Position numbers and translations under genes: made by a program
Part shown: positions 34,923 through 44,768 of the stretch, in pieces
How positions within the stretch are numbered: the first letter of the stretch is position 1
Layout of the letters: every line of letters starts with the position of its first letter
From: DATAAP01 sp041690495
GTDB lineage: Bacteria > Pseudomonadota > Alphaproteobacteria > CACIAM-22H2
NCBI GenBank assembly: GCA_041690495.1
Contig: JAWLHE010000012.1
Span: 1 to 64,000 of the forward strand
Reading direction: 5' to 3'
Length of the DNA: 64,000 bases
Notes under the pieces: model-generated
Databases searched by the model: none
What the model was told of the DNA's origin: nothing
Seen by the model: the letters and a program-made list of their open reading frames with translations, nothing else

Positions 34923-35209
34923 CACGAGTCCTTCTTGCTTCCGACGATCTCGCCACTGGTCGGATCGACGAACAGCTCGACGCGGCCGCCGCTCTTGTCC
35001 AGAGCATAGATCTCGCCGCACGCCTTCTTGATCTTCGCTTTCTGCACGCGGTAGCCGAGCGCCGCAACCTTGGCCCGCAATGCCTCTACCGACATCCACT
35101 GGCTCTCGGGTGCCGCGGTGCAGGGGCGCTCGAAGCTTCCGGCCTGGGCGCCGGTGGCGGCAACGGCGACCAGTGCGGCCGCGAGCGCGGGAAGGACAAA
35201 TCTTGCCAT
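34922..35209 (-). CDS. Small periplasmic PepSY domain protein
   Basis: 95 residues. Signal peptide MARFVLPALAAALVAVAATG and following, cut near AQA. The mature part is one PepSY_2-type domain (WMSVEALRAKVAALGYRVQK, then VELFVDPTSGEIVGSKKD) with two Cys that could pair. GGAG lies seven bases before the ATG at 35209. It is translationally coupled to the b561 gene and divergent from the PepSY-response regulator-kinase operon. In similar operons PepSY proteins are targets or modulators of the nearby two-component system. Confidence 0.88.
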   Translation of the reverse strand: MARFVLPALAAALVAVAATGAQAGSFERPCTAAPESQWMSVEALRAKVAALGYRVQKAKIKKACGEIYALDKSGGRVELFVDPTSGEIVGSKKDS

Positions 35210-35279
35210 CGATAATCTCCATGGTTGCGGTCGGCCGCTCCATGCGGCGGACCATGCGCGCAAGACTGCCTTCCGCTGC

Positions 35280-35315
35280 ATGACGGCAACCTGTTGATCC
35301 ATGTCAGCGACCTGT
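35280..35315. promoter_or_regulatory. Tandem direct repeat, candidate response-regulator binding site
   Basis: Two 15-base copies, ATGACGGCAACCTGT at 35280-35294 and ATGTCAGCGACCTGT at 35301-35315, match at 12 of 15 bases and repeat with a 21-base period, two helical turns. They lie between two divergent PepSY operons, just upstream of the operon encoding an OmpR-type regulator. This is the expected form for binding of an OmpR/PhoP-type dimer. Confidence 0.5.
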
Positions 35316-35346
35316 CAGGTCGATTCCGCCACATTGTCCTCCGGGA

Positions 35347-35667
35347 ATGCCGCACATGCCGCCCAAATTCCGTTCCGCACTGGCTGCCGTCGCGCTCGCA
35401 GCAACGACGGCCGGGCTCCCTGCGCGGGCAGAGCCGCACGATCAGGACAAGGTGCGACAGGCTGTCACGAGCGGCGAGATCCGGCCGCTCGCCGACATTC
35501 TCGGCGCCGTGCGCGACAAGCTGCCCGGCGAGGTCACGGGCGTCGAGATCGAGCGCAAGAACGGCCGCTGGCTCTACGAATTCCGGGTGTTCGATCGGGC
35601 CGGGCGCCTGTTCGAGGTCTATGTCGACGCGCAGAGCGGCGAGATCGAGCGTGTGAAGGAGAAATGA
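35347..35667 (+). CDS. Periplasmic PepSY domain protein
   Basis: 106 residues with a signal peptide (about 1-28, ending GLPARA). One PepSY domain follows, including SGEIRPLADILGAVRDKLPG and FEVYVDAQSGEIERVKEK. An ATG nine bases downstream (35356) is an alternative start. The stop overlaps the next gene's ATG. PepSY proteins encoded with PhoPQ-like systems are often found next to sensors of metal or envelope stress; here it probably feeds into the kinase encoded two genes later. Confidence 0.88.
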   Translation: MPHMPPKFRSALAAVALAATTAGLPARAEPHDQDKVRQAVTSGEIRPLADILGAVRDKLPGEVTGVEIERKNGRWLYEFRVFDRAGRLFEVYVDAQSGEIERVKEK

Positions 35668-36332
35668 TGCGCGTGCTTCTGGTCGAGGACGACCGGCGGA
35701 TCGCCACAAATGTGACGCGCGTGCTCGAAGCCGCCGGATACGTCGTCGAAACCGTCGCCGACGGCGAGGAGGCCTGGTTTCGCGGGGATACCGAAGACTA
35801 CGCGGCGATCATTCTCGACCTCGGCCTGCCGAAGATGGACGGACTGTCGGTGCTCAAGCGCTGGAGGGCGAACGGCCGTCGCACGCCCGTGCTGATCCTG
35901 AGCGCGCGCGGCAGCTGGGCCGAGCGCGTCGACGGCATCGATGCCGGCGCCGACGACTATCTGCCGAAGCCGTTCCGGATGGAGGAGCTGCTGGCGCGGC
36001 TTCGCGCGATCCTGCGCCGCTCGGCCGGACAGGCCAGCTCGGTGCTGACGGCCGGCGATCTATCGCTCGACGAGCGCCAGATGAAGGTCAGCGTGCGCGG
36101 CGTGCCGGTCGCGCTGTCGCCGCTCGAATACCGGCTGGTCGCGTATCTTATGCGCCACCGCGGCAGGACCGTGTCGCAGCAGGAGCTCGACGAGAACATC
36201 TACGGCGTCAACGAGGATCACGATTCGAACGCGCTCGAGGTGCTGATCGGCCGGGTGCGCCGAAAGCTGGGACCGGGCGTAATCGAAACGCGCAGGGGAT
36301 TCGGCTATCTCGTGGCGGAGCCTGCGGCGTGA
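35667..36332 (+). CDS. OmpR/PhoP-family response regulator
   Basis: 221 residues from the second of two tandem ATGs; the AAGGAG site is five bases before 35667 and too near the first ATG (35664). The receiver has VEDD at the start, Asp51 in AIILDLGLPKMDG and Lys in DYLPKPFRMEEL. The winged-helix DNA-binding domain ends with DSNALEVLIGRVRRKL and RRGFGYLV. The pattern is that of PhoP/QseB-type regulators. It overlaps both the PepSY gene and the kinase gene (GTGA), forming one three-gene operon. Confidence 0.95.
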   Translation: MRVLLVEDDRRIATNVTRVLEAAGYVVETVADGEEAWFRGDTEDYAAIILDLGLPKMDGLSVLKRWRANGRRTPVLILSARGSWAERVDGIDAGADDYLPKPFRMEELLARLRAILRRSAGQASSVLTAGDLSLDERQMKVSVRGVPVALSPLEYRLVAYLMRHRGRTVSQQELDENIYGVNEDHDSNALEVLIGRVRRKLGPGVIETRRGFGYLVAEPAA

Positions 36333-37699
36333 GCTGGCGCTCGCTGCGGCTCAGACTCATCGCGGGCGGGATCGTCGCCATCCTGGCGGCGCTGACGATC
36401 GCCGGGGCGGGGCTCACCCTGCTGTTCGAGCGCCATGTCGCCCGGTCGGTCGCCGCCGATCTCGATGTCCATCTCGGACAGCTCCTCGCCGGCATCGATG
36501 TCGACGCGGATGGCCGGCTGGTCGTCACGCGCCCGCCCGCCGATCCACGTTTCGCCAACCCGCTCTCGGGACTGTACTGGCAGATCGGCGACGAGGGCGG
36601 CCAGCTTCTGCGCTCGCGCTCGCTGTGGGACATGTCGCTGTCGCTCCCGCCGGACGACCTGCCGCCCGGCGCGGTGCATCACCACCATGCGGCGGGCCCC
36701 GCCGGCGCCGGGGTGCTGATCGCCGAGCGGCGCGTCAGCCTGACGACGTCCGAAGGGCGGGGCCCGGTGCGGGTCGCCGTTGCGGTCGATCTCGCACGCG
36801 TTTCGGCAGCGACGACTGCGTTCGGCAAGGATCTCGCGGTCGCCCTAACCCTGCTCGGCGCGGTTCTGGCAATCGCGACGTCGGTCCAGGTCGCGCTCGG
36901 CCTGCGGCCGCTCGACCGCTTGCGCCGCAGCGTGGCCGACATCCGCTCCGGACACAGCCGCCGCATGCCGGGCGCTGCGCCGGCGGAGGTTCAGCCGCTG
37001 GTTGCCGAGATCAACGCGCTCCTCGATACCCGGGATCGGGAGATCGAGCGCTCGCGCGGCCGGGCCGCCGACCTTGCGCACGGTCTCAAGACTCCGCTGG
37101 CGGCGCTGACCGCGGATGCCAGCCGGCTGCGCGAGCGCGGCGAGCATGCCATAGCGCGCGATATCGAGGCGGTCGGCGAGGCGATGAGCCGCCACGTCGA
37201 CCGCGAGCTCGCACGTGCACGCGCGCAGAGCGGGCGCCGCGGCACAAGCGCAGCCACGGAGCTCGCGCCGATCGTACGGTCGCTGATCGGCACCCTGTCC
37301 CGCGCGCCTTCCGCTGCGAGCGTCACATTCGAAACCGAGATCGCGGACGGCGCCTCCCTGCCGTTCGAGCGGACCGACCTTGCCGAGATTCTCGGCAACC
37401 TTCTCGACAATGCCGCGCGGCATGCAAGGCAGAAGGTGCGGATCGCAGCGCGCCCGTGCGAGGCGGGACTAGCGGTGACGATCGAGGACGACGGCCCCGG
37501 AATCGCGCTGTCGAAACGGCAGGCGGCACTCGAACGCGGCACGCGGCTCGACGAGCGCGGCGGCGGCACGGGGCTCGGGCTGGCCATCGTGCAGGAAGTG
37601 CTGGAAGCCTATGGCTGGCGGCTCGACCTGTCGACGTCCGGGCTCGGCGGGCTGAAGGCGGTCATGACGCCCGGCATCGGCCGCACGGCCGCGGCGTGA
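36329..37699 (+). CDS. Sensor histidine kinase, PhoQ/QseC-like
   Basis: 456 residues from a GTG at 36329 overlapping the regulator stop. The first membrane helix is near residues 10-30 and the second near 165-185, enclosing a periplasmic sensor domain of about 130 residues with an unusual HHHHAAGP segment. A HAMP linker and a HisKA domain with the phosphorylated His in AADLAHGLKTPLAALTADA follow, then the ATPase: N box GNLLDNAARHA, DDGPGIAL and GTGLGLAIVQEVLE. The AHGLKTP form of the H box is typical of PhoQ-like kinases. The signal is unknown; the four clustered histidines in the sensor region could hint at metal. Confidence 0.94.
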   Translation: MSWRSLRLRLIAGGIVAILAALTIAGAGLTLLFERHVARSVAADLDVHLGQLLAGIDVDADGRLVVTRPPADPRFANPLSGLYWQIGDEGGQLLRSRSLWDMSLSLPPDDLPPGAVHHHHAAGPAGAGVLIAERRVSLTTSEGRGPVRVAVAVDLARVSAATTAFGKDLAVALTLLGAVLAIATSVQVALGLRPLDRLRRSVADIRSGHSRRMPGAAPAEVQPLVAEINALLDTRDREIERSRGRAADLAHGLKTPLAALTADASRLRERGEHAIARDIEAVGEAMSRHVDRELARARAQSGRRGTSAATELAPIVRSLIGTLSRAPSAASVTFETEIADGASLPFERTDLAEILGNLLDNAARHARQKVRIAARPCEAGLAVTIEDDGPGIALSKRQAALERGTRLDERGGGTGLGLAIVQEVLEAYGWRLDLSTSGLGGLKAVMTPGIGRTAAA

Positions 37700-37786
37700 C
37701 CGCGCGCACACCGGTCGAGCGTGCCGACGGGCAGGCGCAGCGCGGTGCGGGGCAAGCGCAAGCTAACTCACTGCCTCCGCGCGTAT

Positions 37787-37802
37787 TTTACCGCGCATTA
37801 AC
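37787..37802. promoter_or_regulatory. CtrA-like motif, weak
   Basis: TTTA, seven bases, then TTAACC, close to the alphaproteobacterial CtrA site TTAA-N7-TTAAC with one mismatch in the first half. It lies about 80 bases upstream of the PhyH-type gene. A match this short occurs by chance fairly often, although less so in GC-rich DNA. Confidence 0.2.
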
Positions 37803-37877
37803 CATACGGGCGTAACAATGGACGGCCGTGTTCGATCGATGCGGCCGTGAGCCGCGCAAGGACATTTCACAACGCCG

Positions 37878-38783
37878 ATGCAGCTGAGCAAGCCTTCCGC
37901 CAGCCCGCGCCGAACCGGCGGCGGACTGCCCTTTCCCAAGCTTCGCGACGCGGGCATTGGCGGGGCGCATGACACGACACTCGCGCGCGACGGCTATCAG
38001 ATCCTGCGCGGCGTGCTCTCGGCGCAAACGGTCGCTGCCGTGCACGGCTTCCTCGAGGAACGCCTGGCCGACGCTTTCGCGATCATGGCGCCGTGGGGCA
38101 TCCGCCAGGACGACCCCGACAACGGGCGCAAGGTAGCCCGGGTTCTGGCGGGCCCCGAAGCGGCGGCGCTTCCCGACGACGTCAGGAAGACGATGCTCGG
38201 CCACTTCCCGCTGGGGACGCGACTTTCGGAAAACCTGTGGGCGGTGCCGCGCGAGGAGCGGCTTCAGGCGGTCCTGCGCGAAGCGCTGGGCGGCGACCGG
38301 CTGTTCATGCACATGCCGCCCGCGGCGCGGTTCGTGCTGCCGCACAACACGGGCGCCATGGTGCCGGCCCATCACGACGTCAGCTACAACGAGCACATGG
38401 CGGAGTTCGTCGTCGTGTGGGTGCCGTTCGTCGAGATCGACGGGGCCTGCGGCGGCATGACGATGTTCGAGGGCAGCCAGGACGCGGCCGGGCCGTGCGG
38501 CGGGAAGTCCGACCTGTGGCTGGAGCGCGTCTCGACCGCCGGCTACCGGCCGCGCGCCTGCGGGCCGATGTCGCCCGGCGACGTCGTCATATTCAACAGA
38601 TCGATCATCCACGAGTCGCGGCCGAACGTATCGACGCGCACGCGGCTCAGCATCGACTTCCGGTTTTTTCCCGGACGCGTCGTCTCGGGCAAGCACGCGC
38701 TCGACATGCAGAGCTGGCGCGTCCTGCCGCCCGGCGCGAGCGGACCGAACGCGAACGGCCATCGCCCGGAGCCGCGCCCGTGA
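37878..38783 (+). CDS. Phytanoyl-CoA dioxygenase (PhyH) family protein
   Basis: 301 residues of the Fe(II)/2-oxoglutarate dioxygenase PhyH group. The facial triad can be placed as His and Asp in VPAHHDVSYNEH and a distal His in RSIIHESRPN, followed by the 2-oxoglutarate-binding Arg in TRLSIDFRFF. The domain fills most of the protein; the last 25 residues are a Pro/Gly-rich tail. It overlaps the next gene, a TylF-type methyltransferase, by four bases (GTGA), so they likely modify the same molecule. Such pairs occur in secondary metabolite or surface-glycan loci; the substrate is not known. Confidence 0.86.
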   Translation: MQLSKPSASPRRTGGGLPFPKLRDAGIGGAHDTTLARDGYQILRGVLSAQTVAAVHGFLEERLADAFAIMAPWGIRQDDPDNGRKVARVLAGPEAAALPDDVRKTMLGHFPLGTRLSENLWAVPREERLQAVLREALGGDRLFMHMPPAARFVLPHNTGAMVPAHHDVSYNEHMAEFVVVWVPFVEIDGACGGMTMFEGSQDAAGPCGGKSDLWLERVSTAGYRPRACGPMSPGDVVIFNRSIIHESRPNVSTRTRLSIDFRFFPGRVVSGKHALDMQSWRVLPPGASGPNANGHRPEPRP

Positions 38784-39553
38784 GCGAAACCTTCGACGCC
38801 TCCTCCGGATTCAAGCAGCAGGGCACCGATGCCCATATCGAATCGCTGATCGAGGAGCATTGCCGCAAGCACGGCCTGTCGCCGCTCGATGCCGTCAAGC
38901 ATTTCACCGTGCTCGCACGGCGGCAGCAGCTCAAGCGCTTTCTCGCGCATGTCGAGCTGTTCAGGCTGACGCTCGACGTGCCGGGCGACATCGCCGAGAT
39001 CGGCGTCTTTCGCGGCGCCGGGCTGATGACCTGGGCCAACCTGCTCGAGGCGTACTGCATCGGCGACCGCACCAAGACGGTCTACGGCTTCGACAACTGG
39101 CGCGGCTTTTCGGGCTTCAGCCCGGAAGACGGCGCGCAGAAACCCGCCGCCGGAAAGATCGTCGGCGGCTTCGACCCGTCGAAGTTCCACGAGGAGCTCG
39201 GGAACGCCATCCGGATCTTCGACCAGGACCGCTTCGTGCCGTGGAAGCCGCGCATCAGGCTCGTCGACGGAGACGTCGAGGCCACGGCACCGGCCTTCGT
39301 CGCCGACAATCCCGGCGTGCGCTTTTCGCTCGTGCATTTCGACTGCGACCTTTATGCGCCGACCAGGGCGGCGCTCGACGCGTTTTGGCCGCGGGTCGCG
39401 CGCGGCGGCGTCGTGCTGTTCGACGAATACGGAATCCCGGACTGGCCGGGCGAGACCAGGGCCGTCGACGAGTTCCTCGCCGCCAATCCGGGCCTGCGTC
39501 TGCGCACGTTCAGCTGGACGAACGCGCCGGCAGCCTATCTCGTGAAATCATGA
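38780..39553 (+). CDS. TylF/MycF-family methyltransferase
   Basis: 257 residues from a GTG at 38780, coupled to the PhyH gene. The SAM-binding region is GDIAEIGVFRGAGLMTWANL, and VYGFDNWRGF follows. SLVHFDCDLYAPTRAALDAF and VVLFDEYGIPDWPGETRAVD carry the metal-binding acidic residues of the TylF/MycF sugar O-methyltransferase family, which act with Mg2+ on hydroxyls of sugars in macrolides and other glycans. Neither a macrolide cluster nor sugar genes are adjacent, so the acceptor is open. Confidence 0.85.
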   Translation: MSETFDASSGFKQQGTDAHIESLIEEHCRKHGLSPLDAVKHFTVLARRQQLKRFLAHVELFRLTLDVPGDIAEIGVFRGAGLMTWANLLEAYCIGDRTKTVYGFDNWRGFSGFSPEDGAQKPAAGKIVGGFDPSKFHEELGNAIRIFDQDRFVPWKPRIRLVDGDVEATAPAFVADNPGVRFSLVHFDCDLYAPTRAALDAFWPRVARGGVVLFDEYGIPDWPGETRAVDEFLAANPGLRLRTFSWTNAPAAYLVKS

Positions 39554-39707
39554 TTCGTCGCCGGCCCGCGCGGGCCGGGCGCAATCGCCGTCACCTGCGT
39601 AACTTGTCACACAGGATGCAGGGTGCTAGGTACCCCCGGCGAACCGGAAGGAGCGGTCGGACCGGTCCTGGATCGATCGCCGCATCGAACGCGGGAGGAC
39701 AGCGGGA

Positions 39708-40436
39708 GTGATCGCGCTCCGCCGACGTGAGACATTGACATCGCAGCTGTTGCGGGCGCTGACCGAGCGGATCACGCGCGGCGCGCTCAAGCCGGGCGAC
39801 AAGCTTCCGAGCGAGCAGGAACTGATCGAGGAGTTCGGCGTCAGCCGTACCGTCGTGCGCGAAGCCATTTCGAGCCTGCGCGCGGCGGGGCTCGTGTCGA
39901 CGCAGCAGGGTGTCGGCGCCTTCGTCATGCAGCCGGCACCTGCGACAGCCTTCCGGATCGACGAGACGAACCTGAACGTCCTGAAGGAAGTGATCTCGGT
40001 GCTCGAGCTGCGCACCGGGCTGGAGGCCGAGGCGGCCGCGCTGGCCGCCGAGCGGCGCCAGCCGCATCACCTGCGCGCGATGCGCGAGGCCCTCGACCGC
40101 ATGGCGGCGGCGATCGACGCGGAGCAGGATGCAGTCGGCCCCGATCTCGACTTCCATCGCACCATTGCAGAAGCGACCGGCAATCCGCATTTCTCGCACC
40201 TGTTCGGCTACCTCGGCACGCTGCTCATCCCGCGCACGCGGGTGCAGACCTTCAAGCTGATCGGCGCCGCACGAGCCGACTATCTGCGGCGGGTCAACCG
40301 CGAGCACGAGGACATTCATCGTGCGATCGCCGACGGCGATCCGGCCGCCGCGAGCGCGGCGATGCGCCAGCATCTCGGCAACAGCCGCGAGCGCCTGCGC
40401 CAGGCCTACGAGCGTCGACGGCCGGCAGGCTGGTAG
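39708..40436 (+). CDS. FadR-subfamily GntR transcriptional regulator
   Basis: 242 residues from a GTG at 39708. The GntR winged helix covers residues about 8-75 (LTERITRGALKPGDKLPSEQ, VSRTVVREAISSLRAAGLV). The FCD ligand domain follows (LELRTGLEAEAAALAAERR, LDFHRTIAEATGNPHFSHLF, HEDIHRAIADGDPAAASAAM) and keeps the Asp/His residues that bind metal. FadR-type regulators usually control the sugar-acid catabolism genes beside them; here only a truncated dehydrogenase follows, so the original target may be lost. Confidence 0.92.
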   Translation: MIALRRRETLTSQLLRALTERITRGALKPGDKLPSEQELIEEFGVSRTVVREAISSLRAAGLVSTQQGVGAFVMQPAPATAFRIDETNLNVLKEVISVLELRTGLEAEAAALAAERRQPHHLRAMREALDRMAAAIDAEQDAVGPDLDFHRTIAEATGNPHFSHLFGYLGTLLIPRTRVQTFKLIGAARADYLRRVNREHEDIHRAIADGDPAAASAAMRQHLGNSRERLRQAYERRRPAGW

Positions 40437-40495
40437 GCCCGGCCGGCGATTCCCGGCCGTTCCCTGCCGCGGCCGACGGGAGCAGGCGCGGTTGC

Positions 40496-40606
40496 ATGAT
40501 GACCGACGTCCTGGCATCGGATGCCGGCAGCTACGTCACCGCCACGACGCTGTTCGCCGATGCCGGCTGGACCGCGATCGACGGGCGCTACGACCCGCCG
40601 GTATAG
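40496..40606 (+). pseudogene. C-terminal remnant of a short-chain dehydrogenase gene
   Basis: An open frame of 36 codons reads SDAGSYVTATTLFADAGWTA followed by IDGRYDPPV and a stop. This is the standard C-terminus of SDR enzymes of the gluconate/fuconate dehydrogenase type (usually SYVTGTTLFVDGGWTAIDGR). No N-terminal or catalytic part is present upstream; the preceding DNA is the end of the GntR regulator and 60 bases without similarity. The rest has evidently been deleted. Confidence 0.75.
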
Positions 40607-40616
40607 GGCCGGCGCG

Positions 40617-41753
40617 TCAGTCCCTGAGGTCGTCCCACAGCTCCTTCACCTTGGCGAAGAAGCCGGCGGACTCGGGACTCGTTTCCTTGGGGTTGGCGGC
40701 CTTGTCGAACTCGCGCAGCAGCTCCTGCTGCCGCTTGGTCAGGTTGACCGGCGTCTCGACCACCGCCTCGATGAACATGTCGCCCCGCGTGTTGGCACGC
40801 AGGATGCTCATGCCCTTGCCCTTGAGCCTGAACTGATGGCCGCCCTGCGTGCCCGCAGGCACCGTCACGCGCGCACGGCTGCCGTCGATCGACGGCACCT
40901 CGATATTCCCGCCGAGCGCCGCCGTCGTCATCGGGATCGGCACGCGGCAATGGATATCGGCGCCGTCGCGCTGGAAGAACGGATGCGGCGCGACGGAAAG
41001 AAAGATGTAGAGATCGCCAGGCGGCGCGCCGCGCAGGCCCGCTTCGCCCTCACCGGCAAGACGGATGCGCGTGCCGTCCTCGACACCGGCGGGAATGCTG
41101 ACATTGAGCGTGCGCTCGCGGCGCTGGCGGCCCTGGCCGCCGCAACTCCGGCACGGATTGTCGATGACCTGCCCCTGACCGTGACAGGTCGGGCAGGTGC
41201 GCTCGATCGTGAAGAAGCCCTGTTGCGCACGCACCTTGCCGTGGCCGCGGCAGGTGCCGCAGGTGGTCGGCCGCGAGCCGGATTCGGCGCCCGTGCCGCT
41301 GCACGAATCGCACAGGACGAGCGTCGGCACGCGAATCGTCGCCTGCTTGCCGCCAAAGGCGTCGTCGAGGGTGATCTCCAAATTGTAGCGCAGGTCGGCG
41401 CCACGGCCCGCTCCGGCGCCCGACGCGCGGCGGCCGCCCATGAACTCGCCGAACATCTCGTCGAAGATGTCGGCGAAGCCGCCCTGCGCGAAATTGAATT
41501 CGAACCCGGGATGCGCGCGGCCGTTGCCGCCGTTCTGGAACGCGGCGTGGCCGAAACGGTCATAAGCCGCGCGCTTCTGATCGTCCTTGAGGACGTCGTA
41601 GGCCTCGTTGATCTCCTTGAACTTGTGCTCGGCCTTCTTGTCGCCCGGATTGCGATCCGGGTGATGCTGCATGGCCAGCTTGCGGTAGGCCTTTTTCAGG
41701 TCCTCCGGACTGCAGCCGCGCGAGACGCCCAGTGTCTCGTAATAATCCTTCAT
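40617..41753 (-). CDS. dnaJ: Chaperone DnaJ
   Basis: 378 residues starting MKDYYETLGVSRGCSPEDLK at the ATG at 41753. The J domain has the HPD motif (QHHPDRNPGDKKAEHKF), followed by a Gly/Phe-type linker, and the zinc-binding domain has four CxxCxGxG units (CDSCSGTG, CGTCRGHG, CPTCHGQG, CRSCGGQG). The C-terminal peptide-binding domains end near KTSPESAGFF-like sequence before the terminal helix. It stimulates DnaK ATPase and hands over unfolded clients. It lies about 110 bases downstream of dnaK on the same strand. Confidence 0.98.
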   Translation of the reverse strand: MKDYYETLGVSRGCSPEDLKKAYRKLAMQHHPDRNPGDKKAEHKFKEINEAYDVLKDDQKRAAYDRFGHAAFQNGGNGRAHPGFEFNFAQGGFADIFDEMFGEFMGGRRASGAGAGRGADLRYNLEITLDDAFGGKQATIRVPTLVLCDSCSGTGAESGSRPTTCGTCRGHGKVRAQQGFFTIERTCPTCHGQGQVIDNPCRSCGGQGRQRRERTLNVSIPAGVEDGTRIRLAGEGEAGLRGAPPGDLYIFLSVAPHPFFQRDGADIHCRVPIPMTTAALGGNIEVPSIDGSRARVTVPAGTQGGHQFRLKGKGMSILRANTRGDMFIEAVVETPVNLTKRQQELLREFDKAANPKETSPESAGFFAKVKELWDDLRD

Positions 41754-41863
41754 CGTCGCTTTCAAATATCAGAGAAGGAGCGACGGAGGACAGCCGGTTT
41801 CTTGACCTTCTGCTCCATTCCGCCCCCGTCGCCCGTCATTTCCCTGTCCGCAGGCCGCCTTGG

Positions 41864-43822
<1,959 letters not shown>

Positions 43823-43930
43823 TGCGAAATCCCTTCTGGCGGCGGGTCGTGTGGCCAGCCCGTCTTGGGCGCCGGCCCGGACCCCCATTGAAGATCGAAC
43901 CCTATGAAGGATGGGGTCTTTCAGTCGAGC

Positions 43931-43959
43931 TATATAGGCAGGGCGGAAACCGGGTGCAA
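43931..43959 (-). promoter_or_regulatory. dnaK promoter, sigma70/RpoH-like
   Basis: On the minus strand TTGCAC, a 17-base spacer and TATATA lie about 110 bases before the dnaK ATG. Read in the alphaproteobacterial heat-shock frame the same bases give GTTG, 18 bases, then CCTATAT, one mismatch from CTTG-N17/18-CYTATNT. It could therefore serve the housekeeping factor, RpoH, or both. Confidence 0.6.
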
Positions 43960-44200
43960 CGGGGCCCGGCGCTTTCGCCCAGCTCTTTTCCGGATTTCCG
44001 CCGCGCTCGCGGGGCCAGCTTAGAATCCCTCCAAGATGGCGATGCGTCCGGCGGACGGATGCCGTGCCCTGGACCCGGCGCGGCCGCGAGCGCCGCAGCA
44101 GCTCCGGACCGTTGCCGGCCGCCGGCGAAGCCCGGCCGCAGCAATGGGCGATGCCGCCGAACCATTGTTTCTTGATCCCTGTCCGGTAATTATTCGAGGC

Positions 44201-44231
44201 TTGACAGAACTCGCGACAGACGTCCTAATAC
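44201..44231 (+). promoter_or_regulatory. Possible promoter of the 44269 gene
   Basis: A perfect -35 TTGACA at 44201-44206 is followed 18-19 bases later by CTAATAC. The -10 element is imperfect and the spacer slightly long. Local DNA here is unusually AT-rich for the window. Confidence 0.35.
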
Positions 44232-44268
44232 AAACGAGGGCTAGGATAAGTATTCGGATGTAATTGTC

Positions 44269-44703
44269 ATGAATACGGCTAAAATTTTGGATATCGCGCC
44301 GCAGTCGGCCACGGCGCCGAATCCGGCGCCGGTGACGCCGCCGCGGCCCGACGCCCATGCCGTGCCGACGATCGGCAGTGGTGCGACGACCGACCTCATC
44401 CAGAAGCGTGCCCAGGGGCAGGCCCAGGCCGCCGAGGAGGAGCGCAAGCGCGCCGCACCGAAGCCGGCGCCGCGCACGCCGAATTTCAACCGCGAGGTCG
44501 GCCTCGTCGACGACACGTTCGAAGTGTTCGTCGATCTCGTGAGCCCGTCCCGGCAGGATCATCGGTTCCGCATCTTCGGGCCGCGCGAGCATGCGAGCCC
44601 GCCGCCGCCGGTTCCGACCGCCGATCCGGCGAGCGCGCAGGCCGCCTACAAGGCGGGTGCCGGCACGGCCCCCCTGCCGAAGGCTCTCAAGACGGACGTG
44701 TAA
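44269..44703 (+). CDS. Hypothetical protein, weakly FlaG-like
   Basis: 144 residues, not recognised with confidence. The first 75 residues are Pro/Ala-rich with an EEERKRAAPK charged stretch. A more conserved-looking centre (about 72-106) reads NREVGLVDDTFEVFVDLVSP and then RFRIFGPRE. The last 35 are Pro/Ala-rich again. The centre resembles in outline the FlaG-type core (hydrophobic strands ending in RRIPxxE), but this is a guess by pattern. No signal peptide or membrane segment is seen. It is the only rightward gene between the chaperone genes. Confidence 0.6.
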   Translation: MNTAKILDIAPQSATAPNPAPVTPPRPDAHAVPTIGSGATTDLIQKRAQGQAQAAEEERKRAAPKPAPRTPNFNREVGLVDDTFEVFVDLVSPSRQDHRFRIFGPREHASPPPPVPTADPASAQAAYKAGAGTAPLPKALKTDV

Positions 44704-44713
44704 CCTGCGCAAT

Positions 44714-44753
44714 CGCTGCCGCCGGCGGTTCCTGCCCGCCGGCCCGGTCAGCG
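44714..44753. terminator. GC-rich hairpin between convergent genes
   Basis: CGCTG at 44714-44718 pairs with CAGCG at 44749-44753, and inside it GCCGGCGG pairs with CCGCCGGC around a seven-base loop. It lies between the stop of the hypothetical gene and the grpE stop. It has no U-tract, so it may act as a bidirectional transcription barrier or simply protect 3' ends. Confidence 0.4.
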
Positions 44754-44768
44754 CAAAAACGGTCGCAT

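Larger units (their letters stand above)
43823..44268. other. Divergent intergenic region between dnaK and a hypothetical gene
   Basis: About 445 bases with no credible gene. It contains the dnaK promoter (43931-43959) and a possible promoter for the rightward gene (44201-44231). No CIRCE element (TTAGCACTC-N9-GAGTGCTAA) was found, so HrcA control at this promoter is not supported. Confidence 0.5.
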
